The notes under the pieces are model-generated. The model had not been told where the DNA came from. It did no database searches and saw only the letters and a program-made list of their open reading frames with translations. A DNA stretch of 61,175 nucleotides from Phycisphaerae bacterium (GTDB lineage: Bacteria; Planctomycetota; Phycisphaerae; Sedimentisphaerales; SM23-30), in assembly GCA_016342495.1 (NCBI GenBank), contig JAEIOG010000018.1:1-61175 (forward strand), read 5' to 3'. The position numbers and the translations under genes are program-made. Below are positions 28,103 to 36,824 of this stretch, piece by piece (the stretch's first letter is position 1; each line of letters begins with the position of its first letter).

Positions 28103-28131
28103 ATCCTCCGTGATAAAACCGCATCATGCGG
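28103..28131 (-). promoter_or_regulatory. Shine-Dalgarno/CsrA candidate of flagellin 3 with adjacent hairpin
   Basis: TCACGGAGGAT (28103-28113, minus strand) overlaps the Shine-Dalgarno. Immediately upstream is the perfect hairpin CCGCAT-C-ATGCGG (28119-28131). The 11-mer is identical to that of flagellin 1. Confidence 0.5.
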
Positions 28132-28160
28132 CGGCATCTAGCCAAATAGGAGAGTGTACA

Positions 28161-28176
28161 CAATCGTCCTTGATTG
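28161..28176 (-). promoter_or_regulatory. hairpin with GGA loop in flagellin 3 leader
   Basis: The minus strand reads CAATC-AAGGAC-GATTG: a 5-bp stem presenting AGGA in a 6-base loop, 64 bases upstream of the ATG. This is the geometry of a second CsrA site cooperating with one at the Shine-Dalgarno. Confidence 0.4.
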
Positions 28177-28247
28177 AATCCGGTTTGATCCGGCACGAAA
28201 AACGTGACACAGTTTGTTATTTTATTTATTGTTTTTTACAGTAACAA

Positions 28248-28463
28248 TTATTTTCCGATATTATTTAAGTCATCGATATTGACGTTGGCGGCCTGTTTAT
28301 TTTCTTCTTTGATCGCATCATAAACTTCTTTTCGATGAACAGGGATTTCAGTCGGGGCTGTTATGCCGATTCTGACTTTGTCGCCACGTATATCTACAAC
28401 GGTGATTTCTATATTATCACCGATCATAATTGTCTGGTCTTTCTGTCTACTTAGTACCAGCAT
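28248..28463 (-). CDS. csrA: carbon storage regulator CsrA
   Basis: CsrA is a dimeric RNA-binding protein that represses translation by covering ribosome sites. ATG 28463 has AAAGGAG 6 bases upstream and starts at the canonical MLVLSRQKDQTIMIGD. The longer frame to 28583 is untranslated spacer. The 71-residue product has the conserved RNA-binding strand 1 (LVLSR) and the VHRKEV motif near residues 42-47. In flagellar loci with fliW it represses flagellin until FliW is freed from flagellin. Here it sits between fliW and three flagellin genes, two of which have CsrA-like sites. Confidence 0.97.
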   Translation of the reverse strand: MLVLSRQKDQTIMIGDNIEITVVDIRGDKVRIGITAPTEIPVHRKEVYDAIKEENKQAANVNIDDLNNIGK

Positions 28464-28585
28464 GTCAATCTCCTTTGCCCGCTTAGAGGCAATGCAACAG
28501 ACGAAAAGCCTGTTTGTCTCATGGAACCGTTTAGCAACGGCATTATGGGATAGCTGCCGCAATGAGCAACTAATACGACCCAATA

Positions 28586-29041
28586 TTAAGCAGTCTGGCA
28601 GACTTGCTTTTCACTGCTGGCGGGCAGCTCCATGAGAGGGTGACGAGTGCTGTATTTTTTTTCTGAAAGAACCAGCTGCTTGCCCTGACGATTATTGACA
28701 TTAATAACCAATGGGCCTTGCAGATTACCAGTCAGCGATTTGCCAACTTTATTAACAATAATAAGAATCTGAGCGTTTTTAAGGCTGTCCAGATCGATCT
28801 GTTGCAATTCATCACCTTTGACAGGGACCTGATAATCAGGAATGAAAAGCACAGGGTCGCAAACAACAAAAGCTAATTCAGGCCTTTCAATCGACTGAAG
28901 CCAAAAGAAACTGCCATCATTGTTAGTTTGCAACAAGGCATAAAGTGAATTATCCGGGAAGCCGAGCACCCCCTTAGGGAAATTCATAATACGCTGTTGA
29001 TCAATTTCGATTTCTCCAAATCTTGTAGTGTTGACCCTCAT
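28586..29041 (-). CDS. fliW: flagellar assembly factor FliW
   Basis: FliW binds CsrA allosterically and also binds flagellin, coupling flagellin secretion to its translation. The 151-residue protein has the family N-terminus TTRFGEIEIDQQRIMNFPKG and the body motif LGFPDNSLYALL. GGAGG lies 10 bases upstream of the ATG. csrA starts 122 bases downstream, farther than the usual overlap, leaving room for a separate leader. Confidence 0.95.
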   Translation of the reverse strand: MRVNTTRFGEIEIDQQRIMNFPKGVLGFPDNSLYALLQTNNDGSFFWLQSIERPELAFVVCDPVLFIPDYQVPVKGDELQQIDLDSLKNAQILIIVNKVGKSLTGNLQGPLVINVNNRQGKQLVLSEKKYSTRHPLMELPASSEKQVCQTA

Positions 29042-29135
29042 GGTCTTGTACCTCCATGTACATAATTAATCTTATTAGCTAAATACGATATCAGCTTTTG
29101 GATGAAAAATATTTTATTACAATTAAAATTCATAA

Positions 29136-31091
29136 TTATCTGAGAAAATCCAGCAACGTCAAGCTCGCCAGATTACTTCCGGTTTGCAAATTAGCCTGCA
29201 ATGCAGTATATAAATTCTGATAGCGAGTAGTCGCTTCGGTAAAGTCGATGTCTCTAATATCAGACCGCAGGGTTTCAGTAGCCAAGGCATTATCTTCCAT
29301 ATGGGTGGTTCGCTGGTTGATGGTTTGGGCCATTGAGCCAACCTGGCCATAATAGTTTATGATATTGGTACGATCAGTATCTATTTTTTCAGCGGCAGCA
29401 GTGATCGCAGCATCTCTGGCATCTTTATCTGCAATTTTCATAGCTGCCGAAAGCTCCATTAAGTGGGAAAAAATCCCTTCAGGCTGAACACCGGAAACAT
29501 CATCACCAGTGATAGTATTGGAATTAACCGATTTTTCCAGTCCTAGTTGCTCGGCAACATGTTGGCCATTTTCACTGATTGTGGTACATGAAAAAGTTCC
29601 ACCACCACCAGTAGCATCGGTCAATTCAATACCATTGCCATTGGTAGTCAAACTGGCAGTTACAGCAACGCCAGTTACGGTATTGATCTGGTCGATGACA
29701 TCCTGGACAGTTTTAGCACTGCTCAGATTGATATCATAAGTAGTGCCATTGCGATCAGTAATCTGAATAATACCATTGCCATCATCTTTGACAGCATCAG
29801 TATCGACACCAACACCTGTTCCGCCATTTAATGCTGACAGTGAAGTTGCGCCATTCATTGAACGAATACCAAGGTCAGAAGCGGTAGTTCCGCCATTTTC
29901 CCCGATAGTCATGGTTGAGCCGCTGAGCTGATTGAAGACATTAATCCCATCGCCAGCATCATTAATAACGGCTCTGACACCAAGTCCAGCATCATTAATT
30001 TTGTTAATGATGTCGCCAACAGTGACACAGGTAGAAATATCCAGAGCTCCAATATCAGGAACAGAACTATTGACAATATGCAAGCCAGAAGTCAAGTCGA
30101 TGCCCGCCCCGCCAGCGTCAAGTGATGAAACTGACGTATTTAGCGTTAAGCGAGCATCGACGTCCTGGCCTGTTACGGTAGCACCTGCAGAGGTTGGCTG
30201 ATATATGCCAAGGTCTCTGGCGATGGTGCCTGAACCGAGTTCGTTGATTGTAAGAGTTCCTGAAGCAGAAGTAATATCAATGCCGGAAGCTGAAATAGAA
30301 GCAGTTACACCGGCAGGAACATTAGCATTAATTTTATTAACAATATCTCCAACGGTAATACAATTATTCAAATCAACAGCGGTGGTATCGGTGCCATCAG
30401 ATATGAGAATAGTTGATTTTCTAATACCATGATTAAGTGCACCGCTAAGATCGGAAATCAAAGTGTCAGCAGACACTTCAGGATTTAAGTCGGCTGTGCC
30501 AACTACCTGGGACGAAAGAGCACCAAAGACGTTATTACCGTCGACAGAAAACTCTGCCATATGACCAGGAGCAACCCTGGTTGATTTTTCATTGAGGCTG
30601 CCAGTATAAAGGATACCATTATTACTGGATTCAAAAGGCTGACGGGTAGAATACTGCCCCCCAAATATATAGGCACCACGAGAAGTCATATTGGAAATCG
30701 TCAGTAGCTGGTCAATAAGCTGATCGACAACCACAGCATTGCCAGAAGAAATATCACCACTTTGGCCAATGGAATCCATGGCTTTATCATAAGCGGTATC
30801 AGATAGAGTTTTGGCCTGTGATAATGCAGTGTCGGTGGTAGCCAGAAAATCGTTGGCATAACTTAAGTTAGCGATATATTGTTTTTGTTGTTCAAGCTGC
30901 GAGTCAAGATGCATGATAGTGACAGCATCAGCGGGATCATCAGAAGGCCGAGACAGTCTCAAACCAGTTGAGAGCTGATTTTGCACTTTCAACAAATCCA
31001 CTGATGTGGAATTAATGTTATCAAGCAGCATGTTCGATTGCATTAGCATCGTAACTCTGGATGTACTTGAAGGTCTTACTGCTGAAGGCAT
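29136..31091 (-). CDS. flgL: hook-filament junction protein FlgL with three IN-type modules
   Basis: FlgL (HAP3) joins the hook to the filament. The N-terminal flagellin-like helices (LLKVQNQLSTGLRLSRPSDD, about 34-53) and the C-terminal helix (DIDFTEATTRYQNLYTALQA) define it. At 651 residues it is about twice the usual 300-420. Three inserted modules of about 90 residues repeat the pattern VxDIxNKINxxxxxxAxIxxxGxGIxV...AxDLGI, also found in FliD. Cysteines occur at equivalent places in two modules (NNCITV, STCVTV), uncommon in flagellar exterior proteins. A hairpin GTCGCT-T-AGCGAC lies in the flgK-flgL gap at 31151-31163. Confidence 0.94.
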   Translation of the reverse strand: MPSAVRPSSTSRVTMLMQSNMLLDNINSTSVDLLKVQNQLSTGLRLSRPSDDPADAVTIMHLDSQLEQQKQYIANLSYANDFLATTDTALSQAKTLSDTAYDKAMDSIGQSGDISSGNAVVVDQLIDQLLTISNMTSRGAYIFGGQYSTRQPFESSNNGILYTGSLNEKSTRVAPGHMAEFSVDGNNVFGALSSQVVGTADLNPEVSADTLISDLSGALNHGIRKSTILISDGTDTTAVDLNNCITVGDIVNKINANVPAGVTASISASGIDITSASGTLTINELGSGTIARDLGIYQPTSAGATVTGQDVDARLTLNTSVSSLDAGGAGIDLTSGLHIVNSSVPDIGALDISTCVTVGDIINKINDAGLGVRAVINDAGDGINVFNQLSGSTMTIGENGGTTASDLGIRSMNGATSLSALNGGTGVGVDTDAVKDDGNGIIQITDRNGTTYDINLSSAKTVQDVIDQINTVTGVAVTASLTTNGNGIELTDATGGGGTFSCTTISENGQHVAEQLGLEKSVNSNTITGDDVSGVQPEGIFSHLMELSAAMKIADKDARDAAITAAAEKIDTDRTNIINYYGQVGSMAQTINQRTTHMEDNALATETLRSDIRDIDFTEATTRYQNLYTALQANLQTGSNLASLTLLDFLR

Positions 31092-31178
31092 GGTTTGCCC
31101 TTTCCAATTATTTTAAGTTTATTCAGCCACAAGGCATGAATTTTACGCGTGTCGCTTAGCGACTTACTAAAATTACTA

Positions 31179-32909
31179 TTATATTAAATTCATTACTTCA
31201 TCGAGCATCTGGTCTATCAGATTTATATATCTGGAAGCACCTTGGAAGGCTCTCTGGTAAATAATCATATTCATTGCTTCATCATCGATTGAAACACCGG
31301 CGATACTTTGCCTTTGAATTTCCAGGGTCTGGCTTACCGTGTCGGCAGCACTATAGGTATCTTGCACCTGTCGGGTTTTGGTCGCAACTTCAGTTATCAT
31401 GGTATTGAGCTGATCGACAAGCGAAACACCTTTAAGCGAGACAACACCATTGTCAGCTAAATCAGCAATCGCCCCAGCGACGGTGCCATTGCCCATGGAA
31501 TTGCGAGAGTCAGCGGCAATTAAATCAGGATTTCCTTTCACAACTGAGCTGACCTGAAACTCTGAGGCATTACTGCCATCAAAAAAGCTATTGATGCCCA
31601 AAGCGGCCAAAATATTCGCGCCTCCATCAGCATCACTCGGACTGGAAAAACCAATAGTCTGATCCGAAGCGGAAGCGGAAATTTTCAAACGACCCGTAGG
31701 GTCAATGCTAGCATCAACACCACTTAATCCATTAATTTGAGCAGCCAAACTATTTAATGAAGTATCAGCACCACCCATACCTATATCAATTTTAACTTGT
31801 TGAGCAGTGCCGGTTTCATTGCCATCACTATCATAAAGATTGACATAGAACACACCATTATCTGCTTCCCAGTTCAAACCGGTCGCATCCATATCAGCAA
31901 GTGAGGCATCCATATCATCAACAGCATAGGTGGCTTCAACTGAATTTGAATGATTCATAGAAGTACCTAAGCTATGTAGCTTATTGGTTTCAAAAATCAA
32001 AGCAGAAGCCCACTGGTCAAGATCACTAATAGTGCTGCCAACCATATTGTCACGGGCTTCGATCAGGCCATTGATTTTACCGCTGTTGATGTCACAGACA
32101 TCAGTTTTATCTGAAAAAATAACATCGGTAATCATTACATTATCATCATTAAGTTTTTCGCGATATTCCAGCCCGCGGCTTTCGGCATATTGAATCAAAG
32201 GTTCATTGCCAATAAAAACATTAACCGAACCACCTTCAACTTCACGAGCGGTAATATTAACCAGTTCGCTAAGTTCCTGAAGAACTTCATCGCGTCGGTC
32301 ACGCAACGATGGGGCGGCCCCGGTATTACCTGCTTCGGTAACGGTTATTTGTTCATTTAAGTCGGCGATTTCCGAGGCTAACTGATTAGCTTCAGCAATT
32401 TCAGTTTGTAGCTGAGTATCAAGATCAGTTTGAATATCATATAATTCGGTACGCAGTTCTCTGACAAAAGCACTTAAGGAAGAACTGGTTTGCAATACAA
32501 CATTTCTGGAAGCCATATCGTCAGGCTGAGTTTGCAGAGCAGACCATGCGCCAAAATAATTATTCAATCTGGTCGACAAATCCTGTTCAGTTAGTTCATT
32601 AAACGAAGCTTCAACCCGTTCCATAGCTTGCTGTTGAGCCAGGTAAGAAGCTGCATCACCCACAGAATCCCTGATTCTGCCATTGAGCGATTCGCTGTAC
32701 ATCCGCTGAACATCATAAAGAGCGACACCAGAACCGGTATAGACACCGGGGGCAACCTGCACATATTGGGTCGGGGCAAGCTTAGGCATCTGACGGGAAT
32801 AGCCAGGAGTAGCTGCGTTGGCCAGATTATTACCGGTGACAGTTAAAGCTGCCTGGGATGCGGTAAGGGCTGTGCGGCCAATTTGTAATGATCCATTTAT
32901 AAGTGCCAT
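31179..32909 (-). CDS. flgK: hook-associated protein FlgK
   Basis: FlgK (HAP1) forms the first junction layer on the hook. The 576-residue product has the rod-hook N-terminal signature TALTASQAALTVTGNNLANA followed by TPGYSRQ. The C-terminal signature is SIDDEAMNMIIYQRAFQGAS. Length is normal. AGG lies about 8 bases before the ATG. It follows flgN, its export chaperone, by 26 bases. Confidence 0.96.
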   Translation of the reverse strand: MALINGSLQIGRTALTASQAALTVTGNNLANAATPGYSRQMPKLAPTQYVQVAPGVYTGSGVALYDVQRMYSESLNGRIRDSVGDAASYLAQQQAMERVEASFNELTEQDLSTRLNNYFGAWSALQTQPDDMASRNVVLQTSSSLSAFVRELRTELYDIQTDLDTQLQTEIAEANQLASEIADLNEQITVTEAGNTGAAPSLRDRRDEVLQELSELVNITAREVEGGSVNVFIGNEPLIQYAESRGLEYREKLNDDNVMITDVIFSDKTDVCDINSGKINGLIEARDNMVGSTISDLDQWASALIFETNKLHSLGTSMNHSNSVEATYAVDDMDASLADMDATGLNWEADNGVFYVNLYDSDGNETGTAQQVKIDIGMGGADTSLNSLAAQINGLSGVDASIDPTGRLKISASASDQTIGFSSPSDADGGANILAALGINSFFDGSNASEFQVSSVVKGNPDLIAADSRNSMGNGTVAGAIADLADNGVVSLKGVSLVDQLNTMITEVATKTRQVQDTYSAADTVSQTLEIQRQSIAGVSIDDEAMNMIIYQRAFQGASRYINLIDQMLDEVMNLI

Positions 32910-32935
32910 TGTTTGTTACCTGTGTTTAATCCTTA

Positions 32936-33442
32936 TTAAGCGATTGCGTCCAGCATTCGATTTTGTTCAATATTTATTTTTTTATCGCCACGGCGACCAT
33001 AAAGCCCAATATCTCGGCCAGTGTGGGCAATGACTTTGAAAATCTGGTCAACATGACCCAAAAGCTTCTGGGTTACCAAAGAAACAATCTGATTTTGTCG
33101 CTTTACATTTTCGATAGTGCCTCGCAACATCGTGCCAATAGCATCCAGTGCCTGGCTCTGGCTTTCAGATGCGAATTGTTTGAGCTCAGTAGCCGAAGCC
33201 AATTGCCCTGCTCGAATCGGAAAATAAAAAGCGGTCGCCTGCCTGATGACTTTATTGGTTCGCTCGATATTATTATTGATAGCCTGAACGGTTCGATATT
33301 CGGTCTGGGCTATAATTTCCATCAAGGCAATATCGTTGTTTCTAATTGCATCAAGCTTATCTGTGAGAATCTTCTCCAGATCACGCTGATAACGCAGGTC
33401 ATCCCGCATAGTATCAATTATATTGTCAATTAAATCAGCCAT
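32936..33442 (-). CDS. flgN: FlgN-type export chaperone
   Basis: FlgN binds the C-termini of FlgK and FlgL and delivers them to the export gate. ATG 33442 has GAGG 5 bases upstream; the frame to a TTG at 33466 is less likely. The 168-residue product is fully helical with the FlgN-like pattern DLRYQRDLEKILTDKLDAIR near the N-terminus. The start overlaps the flgJ end by 8 bases. Assignment rests on helical pattern and position before flgK. Confidence 0.8.
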   Translation of the reverse strand: MADLIDNIIDTMRDDLRYQRDLEKILTDKLDAIRNNDIALMEIIAQTEYRTVQAINNNIERTNKVIRQATAFYFPIRAGQLASATELKQFASESQSQALDAIGTMLRGTIENVKRQNQIVSLVTQKLLGHVDQIFKVIAHTGRDIGLYGRRGDKKINIEQNRMLDAIA

Positions 33443-33788
33443 CAATACCTCGGTAAGTCTGGGCAAGTTTAGCCTGATAATAATTTTGTTCAGGCATTTC
33501 CATCTTAGCCTGATTGCCTGGTTTATTCGTCAGCTGTTTCATAATAGCATCAACCAGCGGTGCATCGCCACTTTGGGATATTCGGTTAATTATTTCACTA
33601 TCCATTTGGTTTTGGAAAATATTCATGCCGGGCGTTTTACCAAAAATCGGGTTGTCTGATGCCTGCCGCATCTGCTGCATTAAAGTGCCATAGAAAATCT
33701 TATTGACAAATTCGGCAGCCTTCTGACGCAATTCAAGATTTTTGTCAGGTTGAGTATTATTTAGATTTTGAACACTATCAATATTCAT
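33435..33788 (-). CDS. flgJ: FlgJ-type rod-binding protein, no muramidase domain
   Basis: The 117-residue protein matches only the N-terminal rod-binding half of FlgJ (ELRQKAAEFVNKIFYGTLMQ, then GMNIFQNQMDSEIINRIS). The peptidoglycan hydrolase half of gammaproteobacterial FlgJ is absent, as in many phyla, so a separate hydrolase must open the wall for rod growth. The start shares one base with the flgI stop (TAATG). Confidence 0.88.
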   Translation of the reverse strand: MNIDSVQNLNNTQPDKNLELRQKAAEFVNKIFYGTLMQQMRQASDNPIFGKTPGMNIFQNQMDSEIINRISQSGDAPLVDAIMKQLTNKPGNQAKMEMPEQNYYQAKLAQTYRGIDG

Positions 33789-34867
33789 TAAATAACCCTG
33801 GCATAAATAAGGTTTGCTTTTTGTAATTCATAAATGGCATCAATACGGTCAGTCATTGGCACTTGAAAAGTATCAAATGCCTCTATCAATTCATTAATAT
33901 TGGCAGAACCAGGAATCGGTTGGCCATCAGCATCAACCCCAACTTTAACGGTAATATTATTTACCATAACGGAACCACTGCCTAATTCGACATTTCCGGT
34001 TACTGCAATTGTATTGGTTTTGCTATTAATCGAGATGGTAGCTTCCGGTTCGGGCATATCAATTGGCAGATTCATTATCCGTGCAATATATACAGCCGGG
34101 TCACTGATCTGTTTTTGCGGAGCATACACTCTTATATTTTTAGCATCCAGGGCAATAGCCATCACTGGCCCGCGTCTGGAATTATCATAATCTTCATCAA
34201 TGCCTGGAGGAGAAATCATCTGGTCAATCTGCAAAGCGATCTCACGAGTGGTTTGCCATGAATCCTGGAATTTATCCAGAACCAGATCGAAATAATATCT
34301 TCCGGATTCAGGATTACGATCGACATAGCCATGCATAAAATCAATTTCCATCTGGGCACCATTAACAATAATCCCAGTAGTCGGAACTTCAGGGTCATCC
34401 AGGGTAATAGACCCTGAAGCGATGGCATACAAAGTATCATCATTTTTATTGGCACTTATCATTTGTGCTATAAACAGATGGCCGCCTTTAAGGCTTTTTG
34501 CTTTGCCGATACTATTAACTCTGACATCGATTTTTTCACCAGCTCTTACGCCATTTCTTCCGGTCTCGGCATAAATTTCAACTACAGCAATATTTTTAGA
34601 ATCTTTAATTTCATCAGGGCTTGAAGCAGGATTACCCATATTCTGTAACATCGAAAGCATTGGCCGGGCAGTAATAAGCAGATCGCCACCATCGCCGGTG
34701 CCATTTAAGCCAGTGACAAGTCCCCAGCCCACAAGTTTATTAGTTCTTTCGCCGAGCGGTTTGGCGATGTCACGAATGCGGGTTGCAGCGCCAAGGTCAA
34801 TAGTCATCAATGCTATTGACAATAATGCTAAAGTGAATTTAATTTTTATATTGTTTATTTTCATCAT
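33788..34867 (-). CDS. flgI: flagellar P-ring protein FlgI
   Basis: FlgI forms the periplasmic ring around the rod. The 359-residue precursor has a signal peptide (about 1-28, ending LGAA). The mature protein starts with the family hallmark TRIRDIAKPLGERTNKLVGW and continues GLVTGLNGTGDGGD. The C-terminal segment AFDTFQVPMTDRIDAIYELQ is also typical. Two adjacent ATGs are possible starts. It lies 34 bases after flgH. Confidence 0.97.
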   Translation of the reverse strand: MMKINNIKIKFTLALLSIALMTIDLGAATRIRDIAKPLGERTNKLVGWGLVTGLNGTGDGGDLLITARPMLSMLQNMGNPASSPDEIKDSKNIAVVEIYAETGRNGVRAGEKIDVRVNSIGKAKSLKGGHLFIAQMISANKNDDTLYAIASGSITLDDPEVPTTGIIVNGAQMEIDFMHGYVDRNPESGRYYFDLVLDKFQDSWQTTREIALQIDQMISPPGIDEDYDNSRRGPVMAIALDAKNIRVYAPQKQISDPAVYIARIMNLPIDMPEPEATISINSKTNTIAVTGNVELGSGSVMVNNITVKVGVDADGQPIPGSANINELIEAFDTFQVPMTDRIDAIYELQKANLIYARVI

Positions 34868-34901
34868 ACTTATTCCATTTGGATTTGTACGTTTATTTCA
34901 A

Positions 34902-35678
34902 TTAAAATATATTTAAGAAACCCAATAGTTTTTGTAAAAGACTTCTTTTGGTCGCATCACGAGCGGCTCCGCTGTGTTTCTTTTCAACTTTCAGATATGC
35001 GATCTCAGTTGACAATACAGTGTTATCATATTTAACATCCTGACTGCGGCACTGACCGGTAAGGGTAATGACAGTTGTCTCTTCATCAGTTACAATGGTA
35101 TGGGTTGCCATCAAGGCTAAATTGCCGTTTGGCATTACATCCATAACTTCAGCCATAATATTTGCTTTTAAGCTGTCTGTGCGAGAAATATCGCCTTTGC
35201 CTTCAAACTCTGTATTTAATGCGGCAGCAATTTTCGGGTCGCCACTGCCCTGAGCATCAACGCCAAGATTGCCATTGGTCAGTTTGATCCAGTCTTTCAG
35301 GGAATAATCAATTTCATATTCACGTTCAGTTTTAGTATCAGCTTTGGTTTTATGGCTGGAAATTTCATTGATACGAATCGAAACCAGATCATGGACCTGA
35401 ATTTCTCTTGGCTCTGGTTTTTCAACTGCAATCCATGATGCTTTACGTGCAGCGGTGGTTTCAGGCGTTTTAGAACCTTTGATAATTGGAAAATCAGGCG
35501 CTTCGTCATTATCTTGTTTTATATTGTTAGTTAGCCTGTGATTGACATTTTTATTGAGCTCCATGGCTCTTTTTTCTTCAATCTTTTGTTCGGCTTTGGC
35601 ATGAAGGCTATTGTTCTGATCTGCGTACACATTAGCGGCCAGGGTAAAAATAACTAAAATGGATATCAATTTTTTCAT
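34902..35678 (-). CDS. flgH: flagellar L-ring protein FlgH without a lipobox
   Basis: FlgH forms the outer-membrane ring. The 258-residue product has the conserved segments VHDLVSIRINEISSHKTKAD and the C-terminal core LALMATHTIVTDEETTVITL, and ends LLGFLNIF. Its signal peptide ends LAANVYADQ with no cysteine, whereas FlgH is normally a lipoprotein cut before Cys. The first 90 residues are a long charged linker. The start shares one base with the flgA stop (TAATG). The L-ring must therefore be held by another means. Confidence 0.9.
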   Translation of the reverse strand: MKKLISILVIFTLAANVYADQNNSLHAKAEQKIEEKRAMELNKNVNHRLTNNIKQDNDEAPDFPIIKGSKTPETTAARKASWIAVEKPEPREIQVHDLVSIRINEISSHKTKADTKTEREYEIDYSLKDWIKLTNGNLGVDAQGSGDPKIAAALNTEFEGKGDISRTDSLKANIMAEVMDVMPNGNLALMATHTIVTDEETTVITLTGQCRSQDVKYDNTVLSTEIAYLKVEKKHSGAARDATKRSLLQKLLGFLNIF

Positions 35679-36808
35679 TATTTGCGTTCCTTTCCGGTAA
35701 TGGAAGCTACTGCTTCAGTTGAGGCTTTCTGGCGATTTAGCGAAACTTCACCAGGTCCGACAACGGTAACTGCAAGAGAATTACTCACTTTTTTAGCATA
35801 GGAATATTTATTTTTTGCTTGCTGCTGAAACTCAACTTTCACAGTTATAATATCGCCAGGAGCACCATCGTCCATCGCAACACCTTGCTTGGTCAAAGCA
35901 ACCGAGCCGACCTGGATAGTAACATTTACAATATCATTACGTTTGACAACTGTCATTCGCCGCAGCATTGAAGGATTGATCTGTTGGCCTGCACGAATCG
36001 AACGAGTCAATTCATTACCCAAGAGAATAGAGGCATTTTCAACCCCGGCATCAACCAGGTTCGTTACACTGTGGGTAGCAATTCGGGTATTATCTTCGGT
36101 TATTATATCGCCAGCTTTTAATGCATATTTGGCAGTAATGCTTTTACAGATATATTTTGCGGTACCGCTGATGCGGGTGGTCTTTGCGGCATTATTGTCT
36201 GTTATATCAAAACGAACCAGACCCAAAGTTACAGTCGAAGCAGGTTTGATTGTAAACCTCTTGCTGTCATAACGCTGTGTGAGAATATCATCATTCATAG
36301 AATTAAATTGAACTATAACTTTATCGGCATCAAGTGAAGTCGATAAAACAATTCTATTTTTTAATTCATCAGCAACAGTTTTAACTTCGATAGTTTTGAC
36401 TTGTTCAGATTTTTTAGAGTTTTCCGTAACTATCGTTTCTACAACATTCTTTACTGCAACCGGGGCATCAACATTAATTAAACAATGAACCGCACCAAAA
36501 AGATCAACAGATGCCGGATTGACACCTATATCATTTAATGCACGACTGATTTCAAATGAACCGACAAAAATCTGTCTTTCGTCAACGGCAACTTCTGCAA
36601 CTACCAGTTTTTCGATCTGCTGATTGAATTTCTTATCAGCACCCCGCAAATCTGCAATATCACCCAAAGTTACTAATGTGCCTGCTGAAATTTCAATACT
36701 TTTATGTAAACGCACTTGACAACGTCCAGCAAATAATGGCGAGACAAATAGCACCATTATTGCTATCAACAAAGCTTTATTCAGTTGTATTGTTTTTGTG
36801 CGTTTCAT
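35678..36808 (-). CDS. flgA: P-ring assembly chaperone FlgA
   Basis: FlgA is a periplasmic chaperone for FlgI. The 376-residue protein has a signal peptide (about 1-28, ending LFAG). The C-terminal SAF/FlgA domain (about 215-350) contains YALKAGDIITEDNTRIATHS and LTRSIRAGQQINPSML. It is longer than enterobacterial FlgA (about 220) because of an N-terminal extension with a FlgA-like strand region (about 30-90). It lies 16 bases after flgG. Confidence 0.92.
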   Translation of the reverse strand: MKRTKTIQLNKALLIAIMVLFVSPLFAGRCQVRLHKSIEISAGTLVTLGDIADLRGADKKFNQQIEKLVVAEVAVDERQIFVGSFEISRALNDIGVNPASVDLFGAVHCLINVDAPVAVKNVVETIVTENSKKSEQVKTIEVKTVADELKNRIVLSTSLDADKVIVQFNSMNDDILTQRYDSKRFTIKPASTVTLGLVRFDITDNNAAKTTRISGTAKYICKSITAKYALKAGDIITEDNTRIATHSVTNLVDAGVENASILLGNELTRSIRAGQQINPSMLRRMTVVKRNDIVNVTIQVGSVALTKQGVAMDDGAPGDIITVKVEFQQQAKNKYSYAKKVSNSLAVTVVGPGEVSLNRQKASTEAVASITGKERK

Positions 36809-36824
36809 TTTATTACCTTATTTA

